A stretch of DNA of 64,000 nucleotides from Longilinea arvoryzae (GCF_001050235.1 NZ_DF967972.1:3748724-3812723); one strand, 5' to 3'. Numbered from the stretch's first letter, positions 10,284 through 19,317 are shown. Made by a program: numbers and translations. Notes: generated by a model not told the origin, from the letters alone.

Positions 10284-11152
10284 TGAAATTTGGTGTCGTG
10301 TTACCCTCTTATGGAGCCCATTCCGGACGCCTGGCCACGGTGGATACCACCCTGGCGGCGGAAGGAATGGGCTTCGATTCCGTCTGGACGACCGATCACA
10401 TCGCGCTTCCCAAAGCCGATGCGGAACGCTTCAGTCCCCTGCTCGAATCGATCACCACGCTGGCCTACCTGGCGGGCTTGACCTCTCGAATACGCCTGGG
10501 CGTGTCCTCCCTGGTGCTGCCGCAGCGCAATCCGTTAGAAGTGGCCCGCCAGATGGCCACGCTGGACGTCTTATCCGGCGGGCGCGCCATGCTGGCCTGT
10601 GGGGTGGGGTGGTCGCGCGGCGAATATGAAGCCCTGGGGAGCGATTTTTCGAACCGCGGCCGGCGCATGGATGAATCGATCCGGGTGCTGCGCTCCTTAT
10701 GGCGCGGCAGCCGGACGGTGTCTTTTCAGGGAGAGTATTACAACTTTCAAGATATCGATTTTGCGCCCGCGCCCATTCAACCCGGCGGTCCGCCCCTATG
10801 GGTGGCGGGTGATTCACCCGCCGCGGCCCGACGCGCCTTTCGGCTGGCCGACGGCTGGCATCCCAATCACACCTCGCCGGAGAATCTGGCGAGCCTGCTG
10901 CAGCCCATGCGCCCCTTCATCGCCGCGGGCAGGCCCTTCACCGTCTGCCTGCGTTTGAGCCTGAGCTTCGGCGATTCACCTGACCCAGCCACACCGCTTT
11001 CCGGCAATCCCGCCCAGGTCGCCGCGCAGATCCGCGCTTATCGCGATGCCGGAATGAATTACGCCTTGATCCATTTTCTCGCTCAAAGCCAGGCCGAACG
11101 GGAGCGCGCCATGCGCACCCTGATGACCCGGGTTGCGCCGGAAGTAGACTGA
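10280..11152 (+). CDS. LLM-class flavin (F420-type) oxidoreductase
   Basis: 290 residues with the luciferase-like TIM barrel: FGVVLPSYG at the first strand, SVWTTDHIALP, then TSRIRLGVSSLVLPQRNPLE and GVGWSRGEYEALG. These are the landmarks of probable F420-dependent oxidoreductases of the Rv2161c/TIGR03619 kind. The cofactor could be F420 or FMN; the substrate cannot be read from sequence. Two ATGs (10280 and 10283) are possible. It is translationally coupled to the receiver gene and lies 4 bases before the lipoprotein gene. Confidence 0.83.
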   Translation: MMKFGVVLPSYGAHSGRLATVDTTLAAEGMGFDSVWTTDHIALPKADAERFSPLLESITTLAYLAGLTSRIRLGVSSLVLPQRNPLEVARQMATLDVLSGGRAMLACGVGWSRGEYEALGSDFSNRGRRMDESIRVLRSLWRGSRTVSFQGEYYNFQDIDFAPAPIQPGGPPLWVAGDSPAAARRAFRLADGWHPNHTSPENLASLLQPMRPFIAAGRPFTVCLRLSLSFGDSPDPATPLSGNPAQVAAQIRAYRDAGMNYALIHFLAQSQAERERAMRTLMTRVAPEVD

Positions 11153-11156
11153 ACCC

Positions 11157-12185
11157 ATGAAACCATCCTCAATCCTTCGAAAAAGCGGCTGGATCCTCCT
11201 CATCACGGCCGGGCTGGTGCTGGTTGCCGGCTGCAACGCCAACCGGCAGGGGGCGCCCTTGCTCACCCCGCCGGCCCTGCGGACGGAAATCGCGGCCCAG
11301 ACCCAAAACGCCGGGTATCTGCCCCAGGCAACGGATGAAATTTCCAGCTCCACATCCATTCCGGAAGATCCGTCCAATCCGGATCCGGCCGTCGCGGAAA
11401 CCGCCACCCCTCAGGCCACGGTCCCGCCGGCTGAAATATTGCCCCCGACAGACGGTCCCACCCCGACCAAGACCCCCTGGCGGCGGCGGACACCGACCAT
11501 CACGCCCACTCCCCAACCACCGGAAGCCGTGATGTTCATCCACCGCCCGGGTCTGTTCTCGAAGGTCAAATCGCCGCTGACCATCAACGCCAGCGCCATG
11601 ACGGGCGCGGACGGCATGGTGTGGGTTGAACTGATCGGCGAAGATGGCCGCGACCTGTTTCAAACCCGTTTGAATTTCAGCGCTTACACCGGCCGCAGCA
11701 TTTCCATCGCGCCGGAGATCACCTTCGAACTTCAGGCGCCCGCCGAATTGGCCCGGTTGGTCATCAGCACCCGCGACCAGTTCAACCGCATTTCTGCCTT
11801 GACCTCCACCGATCTCATCCTGATTCAGATGGGCGACGATCAGATCTTTCAGTCCGGCTATTCGCGTGCGGCCTACATCGTACGCGCGCCGCTGGAAGGC
11901 CAGGTCATCAGCGGCGGGGTCCTGCAGGTGACGGCCCTGGTGCGCCCGGTCAACGAGAATCCGCTCATCCTCGAGCTGGTGGATGAGCAGGGCAATGTCG
12001 TGGGTTCGACCTCTCTGGACCTGGTCTTCCCGACCGGCGACCTCAGCCATACCCCATTCGACGTCGCCATTCCCTACACAGTCAGCCAGCAGACGGATGC
12101 CCGCCTGGTGTTGCGTCAGGAAAGCACCGGCCGCATCCCCGGCACGGTGGCGCTGACCAGCCTCGAATTGACGTTACAACCCTAG
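11157..12185 (+). CDS. Lipoprotein with Thr/Pro-rich linker, unknown function
   Basis: 342 residues. A signal peptide ends in the lipobox LVAGC (Cys at about residue 23). Residues about 35-125 are a low-complexity stalk rich in Thr, Pro, Ser and Ala (TPTKTPWRRRTPTITPTPQP). The rest (about 130-340) looks like two beta-sandwich repeats: SKVKSPLTINASAMTGADG and PLEGQVISGGVLQVTALVR begin similar units. This suggests a surface-exposed protein held away from the membrane. I do not recognise the family; Ig-like or Gmad2-like folding is a guess. A strong terminator follows. Confidence 0.65.
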   Translation: MKPSSILRKSGWILLITAGLVLVAGCNANRQGAPLLTPPALRTEIAAQTQNAGYLPQATDEISSSTSIPEDPSNPDPAVAETATPQATVPPAEILPPTDGPTPTKTPWRRRTPTITPTPQPPEAVMFIHRPGLFSKVKSPLTINASAMTGADGMVWVELIGEDGRDLFQTRLNFSAYTGRSISIAPEITFELQAPAELARLVISTRDQFNRISALTSTDLILIQMGDDQIFQSGYSRAAYIVRAPLEGQVISGGVLQVTALVRPVNENPLILELVDEQGNVVGSTSLDLVFPTGDLSHTPFDVAIPYTVSQQTDARLVLRQESTGRIPGTVALTSLELTLQP

Positions 12186-12197
12186 AGTCTAAAAAGT

Positions 12198-12230
12198 CGC
12201 GGGCGGTGAATTCACCGTCCGCGTTTTTTT
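12198..12230 (+). terminator. Intrinsic terminator after the lipoprotein gene
   Basis: A 13-bp stem (12198-12210 with 12211-12223, one G-U pair) is followed by seven T residues. The T tract abuts the stop codon of the opposing L,D-transpeptidase gene. Confidence 0.85.
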
Positions 12231-13399
12231 CAAGCTCCGCCGGCGCCATAGGCAGCCGGATCGGTGGGCGTTTGCCCGGATGGATCCCAGACGTACACCC
12301 AATCGCCTTCATTGGCCCAGTTGAACAGGTAATGGGCGTCGCCAATCGAAAGATTCACGCAGCCGTGCGAGCCCGGGTAACCAAACACGGCCCGCCAGTA
12401 GGCGCCGTGCAGCGCGCGGGCCTCGTCATAATACATGGTCCAGGGCACATCCTGCAGGTAATAATAATCCGAGCGGTCGCTTTCGAACGCGCCGCGCATG
12501 GTTTCGCGTTCCAGCTTCTTGTAGATATGGAACAGGCCCGGACGTGTGTAGAATGGCTCCTGCCCGCTGGTGATCAGCGTTGCAAATTTGAGTTGGCCGT
12601 TATCGTACACCGATAGCGTTTCTTCGTAGAGATTGACTTCGATCCAGCGGTTGTTATCCACGCCCTCGGGCGCCTGCGTGTTGACGGTTACGATCCGAAT
12701 GTAGCGCCGTTCGACCCACTGGCTGAGTCCGATGCGGTACCATTTCGTACCGTCCTGCTCCACGATTTCGTACACCTGCACGACCGTTTCACGCGGCAGG
12801 CTGATGCCGGTTTCAGGGGCTGCGTAGCCCGGTCCGCTGCGCACATCCGCCATGTCGATGATCCAGCCGAAATTGTTGCGCGGTGTGGAACGAAATTCCA
12901 GGCCCTGGAAGGTGGAATAGCGTCCGCGGCCGGCGCGCACCCACTCGCCCGTGGAAAGCTGGACGAAGGTCCTGTCATCCACGTCCTGCGAGTTGATGTA
13001 CGAGACGTAGCGCAAGAATCCCGGTTCCATGTACCGGGTTGGATTCGATTGTGCAACTGCATCCTCGAGCGTGGCATACACCGGGGCCGGTTCGCTGTTT
13101 TCCAGGTTGATCCTGGCAAAACCGATATCCACCGTGGTCAGGCCGGGATCCGGGTGGGTCGCAGGCAGCGGGCGCAGCGGGATCGACAGACCCTGTTGGT
13201 CCAATTGCGTAACCGTCTGGGAAGGGCCCATCGAAAGGCAGTTGCTGCCATTTTGCGAATAGGCCTCCGGCAGACATAAAGGATCACCCATAAATGTTTC
13301 ATCTGCCGGGCCGGATTGCGCCGCCGCCGGTTTGATCCACACGGATAAACCGACCAGCGCCAGCACAATTCCCAGCAGCAAGTTCAATCTTCGCATCAA
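12230..13399 (-). CDS. Secreted L,D-transpeptidase (YkuD) with SH3-like region
   Basis: 389 residues with an N-terminal signal peptide (residues 5-27). The C-terminal part holds the YkuD catalytic motif with the His in ALHGAYW and GSHGCVNLS (Cys at about residue 363), the signature HxnSHGCxN. The middle (about 205-260, VRSGPGYAAPETGISLPRE) resembles a bacterial SH3 domain that would bind cell wall. Such enzymes make 3-3 peptidoglycan crosslinks or attach proteins to peptidoglycan. RBS GAGAGGA precedes the ATG at 13399. It is a single gene, convergent with the lipoprotein gene. Confidence 0.88.
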   Translation of the reverse strand: MMRRLNLLLGIVLALVGLSVWIKPAAAQSGPADETFMGDPLCLPEAYSQNGSNCLSMGPSQTVTQLDQQGLSIPLRPLPATHPDPGLTTVDIGFARINLENSEPAPVYATLEDAVAQSNPTRYMEPGFLRYVSYINSQDVDDRTFVQLSTGEWVRAGRGRYSTFQGLEFRSTPRNNFGWIIDMADVRSGPGYAAPETGISLPRETVVQVYEIVEQDGTKWYRIGLSQWVERRYIRIVTVNTQAPEGVDNNRWIEVNLYEETLSVYDNGQLKFATLITSGQEPFYTRPGLFHIYKKLERETMRGAFESDRSDYYYLQDVPWTMYYDEARALHGAYWRAVFGYPGSHGCVNLSIGDAHYLFNWANEGDWVYVWDPSGQTPTDPAAYGAGGA

Positions 13400-13606
13400 A
13401 ATCCTCTCTTAAGCGCGCGGTCATCGATCGCCGTTCTGGTTTTTACGCCCACCCATTGTAATCCACTTCAGCCATTTCTGCACACACGCGGTCAACGTTC
13501 TATTTAATCCTTGCACCCGGTAATTGTTAAGAGCACGCAAAGTCAACCTAAACAAACGGAATCCAAACAGCGGTATACTTTACGCGTATTTGTCGGAGTC
13601 GCCCAA

Positions 13607-14521
13607 ATGGAAATCTCTGCGAAACCCATCCCAAAATTCAAAGTCTGGCTTCTCGCCGCCCGTCCGCGTACCCTGCCGGCAGCCGCGGCGCCGGTCATCA
13701 TCGGCGCCGCGATTGCCTTTCAAGAATCCACTTTCCGGCTATTGCCCGCATTGGGCGCGCTGGCCGGGGCGTTGCTGCTCCAAATCGGCGCCAATTTTGC
13801 CAACGATGTCTTCGATTATCAAAAAGGCGCCGATACGACCGAACGCATGGGGCCCACGCGTGTGACCCTCTCCGGCATGCTCTCGCCCGCGGAAGTAAAA
13901 GCCGGCATGTGGACCATGTTTAGCCTGGCTGCCCTGGTCGGCGTCTACCTGACCCTGGCCTCGGGTTGGCCGGTGATCGCCATCGGCCTGCTTTCCATTG
14001 CTGCCGCCATCCTCTACACGGGCGGCCCATTCCCATACGGCTACCGCGGATTGGGCGAACTGTTCGTCTTTCTCTTTTTTGGTCTGGCGGCAGTGGTCGG
14101 CACCTACTACGTGCAGGCGGTTCGGGTGAGCATCCATGCCATCATCGGATCCGTCCCGGTCGGGCTGCTCATCGTGGCCATCCTGGCGGTCAACAACCTG
14201 CGCGATCTGCCCACGGACCGCGCCACCGGAAAGACAACCCTGGCCGTGCGGCTGGGTGAACAGGGCGCCCGCCAGGAATTTATGCTCCTGGTGCTGCTGG
14301 CCTACCTGGTTCCGCTGCTGCTCACGCTTTCCAAAGTCGATTCGTGGTGGATGCTCCTGCCGTTCCTGACCCTGCCCATGGCAATCGAGCTGATCCAGTA
14401 TGTCAATAAGAATTCCGGCAAACCGCTCAACCGGGCGCTGGCGCGAACCGGCCAGCTCACTTTGCTTTTCAGCTTCACCTATGCGGCCGGTGTGATCCTG
14501 TCGCGCCTGCTGCCGCTCTAA
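13607..14521 (+). CDS. menA: 1,4-dihydroxy-2-naphthoate polyprenyltransferase (MenA-type UbiA prenyltransferase)
   Basis: About 304 residues with eight or nine hydrophobic helices. Both Asp-rich metal sites are present: NDVFDYQKGADT (about residues 66-77) and NNLRDLPTDRATGKTTLAVRLG (about 196-217); the second is specific for MenA rather than UbiA. It prenylates DHNA to demethylmenaquinone in the membrane. The ATG at 13607 is chosen because GGAG lies 8 bases upstream and the N-terminal extension from 13511 is not hydrophobic. No other menaquinone gene is in the window. A terminator follows. Confidence 0.88.
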   Translation: MEISAKPIPKFKVWLLAARPRTLPAAAAPVIIGAAIAFQESTFRLLPALGALAGALLLQIGANFANDVFDYQKGADTTERMGPTRVTLSGMLSPAEVKAGMWTMFSLAALVGVYLTLASGWPVIAIGLLSIAAAILYTGGPFPYGYRGLGELFVFLFFGLAAVVGTYYVQAVRVSIHAIIGSVPVGLLIVAILAVNNLRDLPTDRATGKTTLAVRLGEQGARQEFMLLVLLAYLVPLLLTLSKVDSWWMLLPFLTLPMAIELIQYVNKNSGKPLNRALARTGQLTLLFSFTYAAGVILSRLLPL

Positions 14522-14536
14522 TATCATGGTTCACCA

Positions 14537-14570
14537 AGATGCCGCGTCAGACCGACGCGGCATCTTTTTT
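14537..14570 (+). terminator. Intrinsic terminator after menA
   Basis: A 12-bp stem AGATGCCGCGTC / GACGCGGCATCT (14537-14548 with 14554-14565) is followed by a run of T to 14570. Confidence 0.9.
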
Positions 14571-14665
14571 ATCCTCACCTTCTTTTCCCTGCCAGTAATT
14601 TTTGCTTCTTTTTTTCGCGTGTTTCGCGTTTTTCGTGGTCGACTTCTTCACGCCTGAAACCCACT

Positions 14666-15409
14666 TCAAGACTTTGTTTTCCAGGGGCACAGGCGGCGTT
14701 CCAGTAAATCCACCCCGAAATACAGCCCCAATCCCAGCAGGCTCATCATCACCACCCCGCCGTACATGGCCGGGTAGTTGAACAACGTGCTGCCGTTGAG
14801 ATAGATGTAATACCCCAGCCCGCGTTGGGTGGCAAAGAGCTCGGCCACGTACAGCACCGCCACCGCCGTACCCACCGACTGGCGCAGCGCGGTCAGAACC
14901 GCCGGCAGGCTGGCGGGCAGGTAGACGAAGCGGAACAATGCCCGTCGTCCGGCGCCCAGACTGCGCACGCTTTGAATCAGCTCTGGGCGCAACCCGGCTG
15001 CCGAATCACGCACCAGTACCAGAATCTGGAAAAAGAGGATCAGGAAGATGATGATGATCTTCGGCAAATCACCAATGCCGAAGAAAAGCAAAACAATCGG
15101 CACCAGCACGACCTTGGGGATCGGGTACAGCAAATAGATTACCGGAGAAAACAAATCGTTCAAACGCTTCGACTGTCCCAGCAGCATGCCTGCCGGCGCG
15201 GCGGTCAAAACCGCCAGCAGCGTGCTGGCGAGCACCCGCCACAGGCTGGCGAGGAAATGAAGCGTGAGGTTGCCGCGCAGCAATTCGGTCCCCAGGGTAG
15301 CCAGCACCGCCAGCGGCGTTGGCAGGATCTGTCGGTGAATCAACACGGCCAGGATTTCCCAGATCACCAGCAGCGCCAGGGTGGCCAGCAGCAAATCGCG
15401 GCGTTTCAT
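14666..15409 (-). CDS. NitT/TauT-type ABC transporter permease
   Basis: 247 residues with six predicted membrane helices. The EAA-type loop for docking the ATPase is RSLGAGRRALFRFVYLPASLPAVLTALR (about residues 150-177). The ATG at 15409 overlaps the stop codon of the ATPase gene by 4 bases; a longer open frame upstream has no permease character. It belongs to a three-gene importer of the sulfonate/nitrate/taurine class, transcribed after the binding protein and ATPase genes. Confidence 0.88.
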   Translation of the reverse strand: MKRRDLLLATLALLVIWEILAVLIHRQILPTPLAVLATLGTELLRGNLTLHFLASLWRVLASTLLAVLTAAPAGMLLGQSKRLNDLFSPVIYLLYPIPKVVLVPIVLLFFGIGDLPKIIIIFLILFFQILVLVRDSAAGLRPELIQSVRSLGAGRRALFRFVYLPASLPAVLTALRQSVGTAVAVLYVAELFATQRGLGYYIYLNGSTLFNYPAMYGGVVMMSLLGLGLYFGVDLLERRLCPWKTKS

Positions 15410-16173
15410 GCACCCTCCATCTGCTCGCGCAACGCCCGCACCCTGCGAACGTAAGCGTCGCTCTCCCGAAAGTGCACATCTGCCGCGCCCGGATTCTCGA
15501 TCACATGCGCGACCCGATTGGGGGCTTTCTTCAAGAGCAAAATCCGCTGGCCCAGCACGGCCGCCTCCTCGATGGAATGGGTGACGATGACCATCGTCAG
15601 GGCCTGTTCGGCCCACAATTCGAGCATCAAACGCTGCAAGCCCTCGCGGGTGGGCGCATCCAGAGAGGAAAAAGGTTCGTCCATCAACAGCAGATCCGGC
15701 CGCAACGCCAGCGTGCGCGCGATGGCAGTGCGCTGGCGCTGGCCGCCCGAGATTTGCCCGGGATATTGCCCGGCCACTTCCAGAATTCCCAGGCGATCCA
15801 ACCACGGATTCACATTCAAAGAGGAATCATACGAACGCGGAGCATGCGTGCCATCCGGGCCGTAGAAATTGCGCACCCGCAGCCCGAGTTCGACATTCTC
15901 GCGCACCGTCGACCAGGGTAAAAGCCCATAATCCTGAATGATCAGGCCGGTTTGCGGACGCGGCCGGGTTAAGGGCAGGCCGTCGATACAGACCTGCCCG
16001 GAAGAGGGGAACACCAATCCGGCCAGCAGAGAGAGCAGCGTACTCTTGCCGCAACCGGAAGCGCCCAGCACGGCCCAGGCTTCTCCGCGGCCCGCCTTCC
16101 AGGAAAAATCCTGAAAGATGGGCGCAGAGCGGACATAGCCGAAAGTGACCCGATCCAGTTCGATCATCAGCAC
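15406..16173 (-). CDS. NitT/TauT-type ABC transporter ATP-binding protein
   Basis: 255 residues. Walker A GASGCGKST (about residues 37-45), signature ISGGQRQRTAIARTL (about 139-153), Walker B LLLMDEPFSSLD (about 159-170) and switch His in VIVTHS are intact. The FSSLD form is typical of SsuB/TauB-like ATPases. It couples ATP hydrolysis to import through the permease encoded just downstream (4-base overlap). Confidence 0.92.
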   Translation of the reverse strand: MLMIELDRVTFGYVRSAPIFQDFSWKAGRGEAWAVLGASGCGKSTLLSLLAGLVFPSSGQVCIDGLPLTRPRPQTGLIIQDYGLLPWSTVRENVELGLRVRNFYGPDGTHAPRSYDSSLNVNPWLDRLGILEVAGQYPGQISGGQRQRTAIARTLALRPDLLLMDEPFSSLDAPTREGLQRLMLELWAEQALTMVIVTHSIEEAAVLGQRILLLKKAPNRVAHVIENPGAADVHFRESDAYVRRVRALREQMEGA

Positions 16174-16216
16174 TCACCGGGTAAAAAGACCAGGATGATC
16201 CGCTCCCGAAGAGCCC

Positions 16217-17182
16217 TCATTTGGGTAGATATTGTCCGTCCACACAATCCGAATAACTCACATCCTGGGTGAGCAGACCTTTTTCCCTGGCCCAGGACAG
16301 CATATCCTGGAACTGGTCTTTGGTGGGCACGCCGGCGGTGGCGAACTGCGGCACCTTGAAGCTTTCGAGCAGGGGCGCCGGCACCAGGTTTTGATCAGAG
16401 AGCAGGCTCGTCCAGCGGCTGCCATCGGCGTTGATCAGCGCCACGGCGTCTTCCCAGGCCGCCAGAAAATTGCGCACGGTCGTCGGATTGGCATCCAAAA
16501 ACGCCTTGCTGAAGGTCAGGGTCGAAAAGCTGTATTCGGGGTGGCTGGAATCGGCCAGAATCACGGTTGCGCCCTGTTGAACCGCCAGCGTCGAAAGCGG
16601 ATCCGGCAGCATGGCGGCTTTCAACTGGCCGCTGCTCAACAACGCCATGCGGTCGGTGATGCTGGGCACCGAGGTGGTTTGAATCTCGTCGGGGGCGAAG
16701 CCCTCGGCCTGCAGCAGCCGCTCGGTCAGGTAAGCGATGATCGTCCCATCCGAAACGCCCACCGGCACGCCTTTCAACTGATCGAGCGTGGTGATGCCCG
16801 AATCCTTGGAGACCAGAATGCGAAAAACCGGCGCAGTGGCGGTGGCCGTGCGCGCGTAGCGAACCGTTTGCATTTGAACCGATTGCTTGTTGGCGAACAT
16901 GGTGGAAAGGACTTCGTTGATCATGGCATCGGCCTGGCCGGCGGCGATCAACTGGTCGCGCTCCGGCGCCGAAGCCACCGGAATAATTTCGACTTTCACG
17001 TTGTGTTTCTCGAACAGGCCTTCCTGCTGGGCCACATACAGCGGCAGGGTATCCAGGACAGGAATTCGAGCCACGCGGACCGTGGTGGTGGCGTCCTTCG
17101 CGGCCGGCTGGCAGGCGGTCAAAATCGCGCTGAAGATCAGCAAAACAACAGGCCAGGCGGCGCCAACTTTGCGATGGTTCAT
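16217..17182 (-). CDS. NMT1/SsuA-like substrate-binding lipoprotein of the ABC importer
   Basis: 321 residues. A signal peptide ends in the lipobox LTAC (Cys about residue 24). The mature part begins VRVARIPVLDTLPLYVAQQEGLF and continues with EVEIIP-like strands and GQADAMINEVL, the pattern of NMT1/THI5-like and SsuA-like binding proteins of type II fold. It leads the operon; GAGGAG precedes the ATG at 17182. Ligand unknown: sulfonate, nitrate, pyrimidine and other aromatic ligands all occur in this family. No TPP-riboswitch motif is visible upstream. Confidence 0.85.
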   Translation of the reverse strand: MNHRKVGAAWPVVLLIFSAILTACQPAAKDATTTVRVARIPVLDTLPLYVAQQEGLFEKHNVKVEIIPVASAPERDQLIAAGQADAMINEVLSTMFANKQSVQMQTVRYARTATATAPVFRILVSKDSGITTLDQLKGVPVGVSDGTIIAYLTERLLQAEGFAPDEIQTTSVPSITDRMALLSSGQLKAAMLPDPLSTLAVQQGATVILADSSHPEYSFSTLTFSKAFLDANPTTVRNFLAAWEDAVALINADGSRWTSLLSDQNLVPAPLLESFKVPQFATAGVPTKDQFQDMLSWAREKGLLTQDVSYSDCVDGQYLPK

Positions 17183-17316
17183 ATGCTCATCTCCTCGTGT
17201 GGATGTTTCAATGATCGATGGATGTGATTATAACCTGTCCGCCGTCCGCCCCGGATGACGATGTCGGGATGCTTTTCAATCTCTTTACAATCGCGCCCCT
17301 TAGAGCCGTCCTTCGC

Positions 17317-17345
17317 TTGACATGCCCTTACCCCTGTGCTAAATT
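17317..17345 (+). promoter_or_regulatory. Housekeeping-type promoter for the Roadblock operon
   Basis: TTGACA at 17317-17322, a 17-base spacer, then TAAATT at 17340-17345. It lies about 75 bases before the TTG start at 17425 and is the best -35/-10 pair in this 242-base gap. Confidence 0.65.
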
Positions 17346-17424
17346 AGACTGAGTTTCTTTATAAGAAGATTAAAACCTCGAGATTTCCATCTCTCAAATT
17401 ATCCTCAGAATAAGGAGTGCAGCC

Positions 17425-17796
17425 TTGACGAAGACACGAACTCAGTTAATGGTTGAGCGCCTGCGTGAACTACAGGCTTCCTCACCGGATATCGAAGCAA
17501 GCGCGATCGTCAGCGTCGACGGTCTGACCATTGCTTCCGCACTCCCCCAAGGCGTGGAAGAAGATCGTGTTTCGGCGATGTCGGCGGCCATGCTCTCGTT
17601 GGGTGAACGGATCGCCACCGAATTAGGCCGCGGCTCACTCGAACAAGTTTACATTAAGGGTGAAAGTGGTTACGTCGTTTTGATGTCCGTCGGCGAAGAC
17701 GCGGTTTTGACTGCTCTGGCTCGTGAACAGGCAAAACTCGGTCTGATTTTTCTGGACATGCGCCGCGCAGCCGAAGCATTGACAAAACTCATCTGA
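17425..17796 (+). CDS. Roadblock/LC7-domain protein
   Basis: 123 residues, a single Roadblock/LC7 domain: DIEASAIVSVDGLTIASALP, then ERIATELGRGSLEQVYIKGESGYVVLMSVGEDAVLTALA. The first residues are helical (QLMVERLRELQA). In bacteria such domains dimerise and serve as scaffolds or as GAPs for Ras-like GTPases, as with MglB. The start is TTG at 17425 with AAGGAG 7 bases upstream. It leads a set of signalling genes, 11 bases before the V4R gene; no small MglA-like GTPase is encoded in the window. Confidence 0.88.
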   Translation: MTKTRTQLMVERLRELQASSPDIEASAIVSVDGLTIASALPQGVEEDRVSAMSAAMLSLGERIATELGRGSLEQVYIKGESGYVVLMSVGEDAVLTALAREQAKLGLIFLDMRRAAEALTKLI

Positions 17797-17807
17797 GGCG
17801 CAAAATC

Positions 17808-18440
17808 ATGCAACCCATCCCCAAAAGTGGACTTTATTATCCAAACAAATTCGGGAGAATCATGATTCTCTCCCTCGAAGATGTCATGGGGCGAAACGGT
17901 GTCAACGCCATCCTCAACCTGGCCAACCTGCCGACGATGATGGATAACCTTCCGCCCGATAACCTCGAGAAGGAATTTGACTTCGCAGATTTGTCCGCCG
18001 TCATGGGCGCGTTGGAAGAAATGTATGGTCCGCGCGGCGGGCGTGGGCTGGCGCTGCGCGCGGGTCGCGCCACCTTCAGCGACGCATTACGGAACTTCGG
18101 CGCGCTGGCTGGTGTGGGCGATCTGGCCTTCAAGGTGCTGCCGCTGCAGGCCAAACTGCGCATCGGACTGCCCGCCATGGCAAAAATCTTCAGCCAGATC
18201 AGCGACCAACTCTCCACGGTTGAAGAAAAAGACGATCATTTTATCTATTCCATTCACCGCTGCCCGGTCTGTCACGGCCGCCACAGCGATAAACCGGATT
18301 GCTACATTGCCGCAGGTTTGTTGCAGGAAAGCCTGAAGTGGGTTTCGGGCGGCAGCGAATTCCGCGTCAACGAATCCAAATGCATTGCCATGGGGGATCC
18401 AGCCTGCGATTTCATCATCTATAAAGAACCGATCGGTTAG
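17808..18440 (+). CDS. V4R-domain (4-vinyl reductase-like) protein
   Basis: 210 residues. The C-terminal half (about 145-205) is a V4R domain with five ordered cysteines: CPVCHGRH, KPDCYIAAG, ESKCIAMGDPACDF. V4R domains are small-molecule or metal-binding modules found in BchJ and in bacterial signalling proteins. The N-terminal half is helical and resembles the four-helix leader of other V4R proteins. It stands between Roadblock and receiver genes, so a sensory role is likelier than a pigment enzyme; no other bacteriochlorophyll gene is present. Confidence 0.8.
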   Translation: MQPIPKSGLYYPNKFGRIMILSLEDVMGRNGVNAILNLANLPTMMDNLPPDNLEKEFDFADLSAVMGALEEMYGPRGGRGLALRAGRATFSDALRNFGALAGVGDLAFKVLPLQAKLRIGLPAMAKIFSQISDQLSTVEEKDDHFIYSIHRCPVCHGRHSDKPDCYIAAGLLQESLKWVSGGSEFRVNESKCIAMGDPACDFIIYKEPIG

Positions 18441-18453
18441 GACACTTTTTCCC

Positions 18454-19317
18454 GTGGAAGAGAAAAATACGCTGCTGATCGTCGAAGATGATCTGGATAT
18501 TGCGGACATGCTCAATGCCTATTTTCGCGGCCAGGGCTACGAAGTCTTGACCGTCAATTGGGGCGAAGACGGCGTCCGTGCGGCCCAGACGAACCTGCCG
18601 CAACTCGTCATCCTCGATATCCGCCTGCCGGATATCGACGGTTTCGAAGTCGCCAGGCGCCTGCGCGAAAACCGCCGCACACGGGATATTCCGATCATCT
18701 TCCTGACCGAAAAACGCGAACGCAGCAGCCGGCTGCGCGGTCTCGAACTGCGCGCCGATGATTACATTACCAAACCCTTCGACATCCAGGAACTGCGCCT
18801 GCGGGTGCAGAACGCCATCGATCGCGCCGGGCGCACCTCTCTCACCGATCCGGTCACCCAGCTCCCCCAGGCCAACCTGGTGGAGGAGCAGTTGGAAAAT
18901 TGCCTGAAAAAAGGCCAACAGGCGATTCTTCTGGTATCATTACAAAATATCGATCGTTTCCGTGAAGTCTACGGCATCGTCGCAGCCGACGACCTGCTGC
19001 GCGCCACAGCTCGCATGCTCCAGGAACTGGCGCGTGTCGATGGCCAACCGGACAATTTCGTGGGGCAATATGACCGTTCCAATTTCATCCTCCTCACGTC
19101 ATTGGCCGAAAGCGCGGTCCTGACCGAAAAGATCCGGAAACACATCGAGCAATCTTTTGCTTATTTTTATAGTGAAGAAGACCGGACGAAAGGTCGCTTC
19201 GAAGAGAAGGGATTAATGTTAAAGGTACATCAGCTTCAAGCTTCTGCCTTTGGTAAACAGGGTTTGACCTCACTGAAGGCAGAGTTGGGAAGGCTAGCCC
19301 AACAGAGGTTATCTTGA
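18454..19317 (+). CDS. Response regulator with receiver and degenerate GGDEF-like domain
   Basis: About 287 residues. Receiver domain at about 5-120 with VEDDLDIADM, phospho-acceptor Asp in VILDIRLPDIDG and Lys in DYITKPFD. After a linker (LTDPVTQLPQANLVEEQL) a GGDEF-like domain follows (about 130-235), but the GGDEF signature is replaced (VGQYDRSNFILL), so diguanylate cyclase activity is not expected. The GTG at 18454 is chosen because it sits right before the receiver; the in-frame ATG at 18385 would overlap the V4R gene by 56 bases. It overlaps the next gene by 4 bases. Confidence 0.82.
   Translation: MEEKNTLLIVEDDLDIADMLNAYFRGQGYEVLTVNWGEDGVRAAQTNLPQLVILDIRLPDIDGFEVARRLRENRRTRDIPIIFLTEKRERSSRLRGLELRADDYITKPFDIQELRLRVQNAIDRAGRTSLTDPVTQLPQANLVEEQLENCLKKGQQAILLVSLQNIDRFREVYGIVAADDLLRATARMLQELARVDGQPDNFVGQYDRSNFILLTSLAESAVLTEKIRKHIEQSFAYFYSEEDRTKGRFEEKGLMLKVHQLQASAFGKQGLTSLKAELGRLAQQRLS

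Noticed and set aside
17183-17424. TPP riboswitch in front of the NMT1/SsuA-like binding-protein gene
   Set aside because: The THI-box landmarks (CTGAGA and the ACCTGATCTGGATAATGCC-like core) are not present on the minus strand.
18385-18453. ATG 18385 as the start of the receiver/GGDEF-like protein
   Set aside because: It would overlap the V4R gene by 56 bases with no domain content; GTG 18454 sits directly before the receiver domain.
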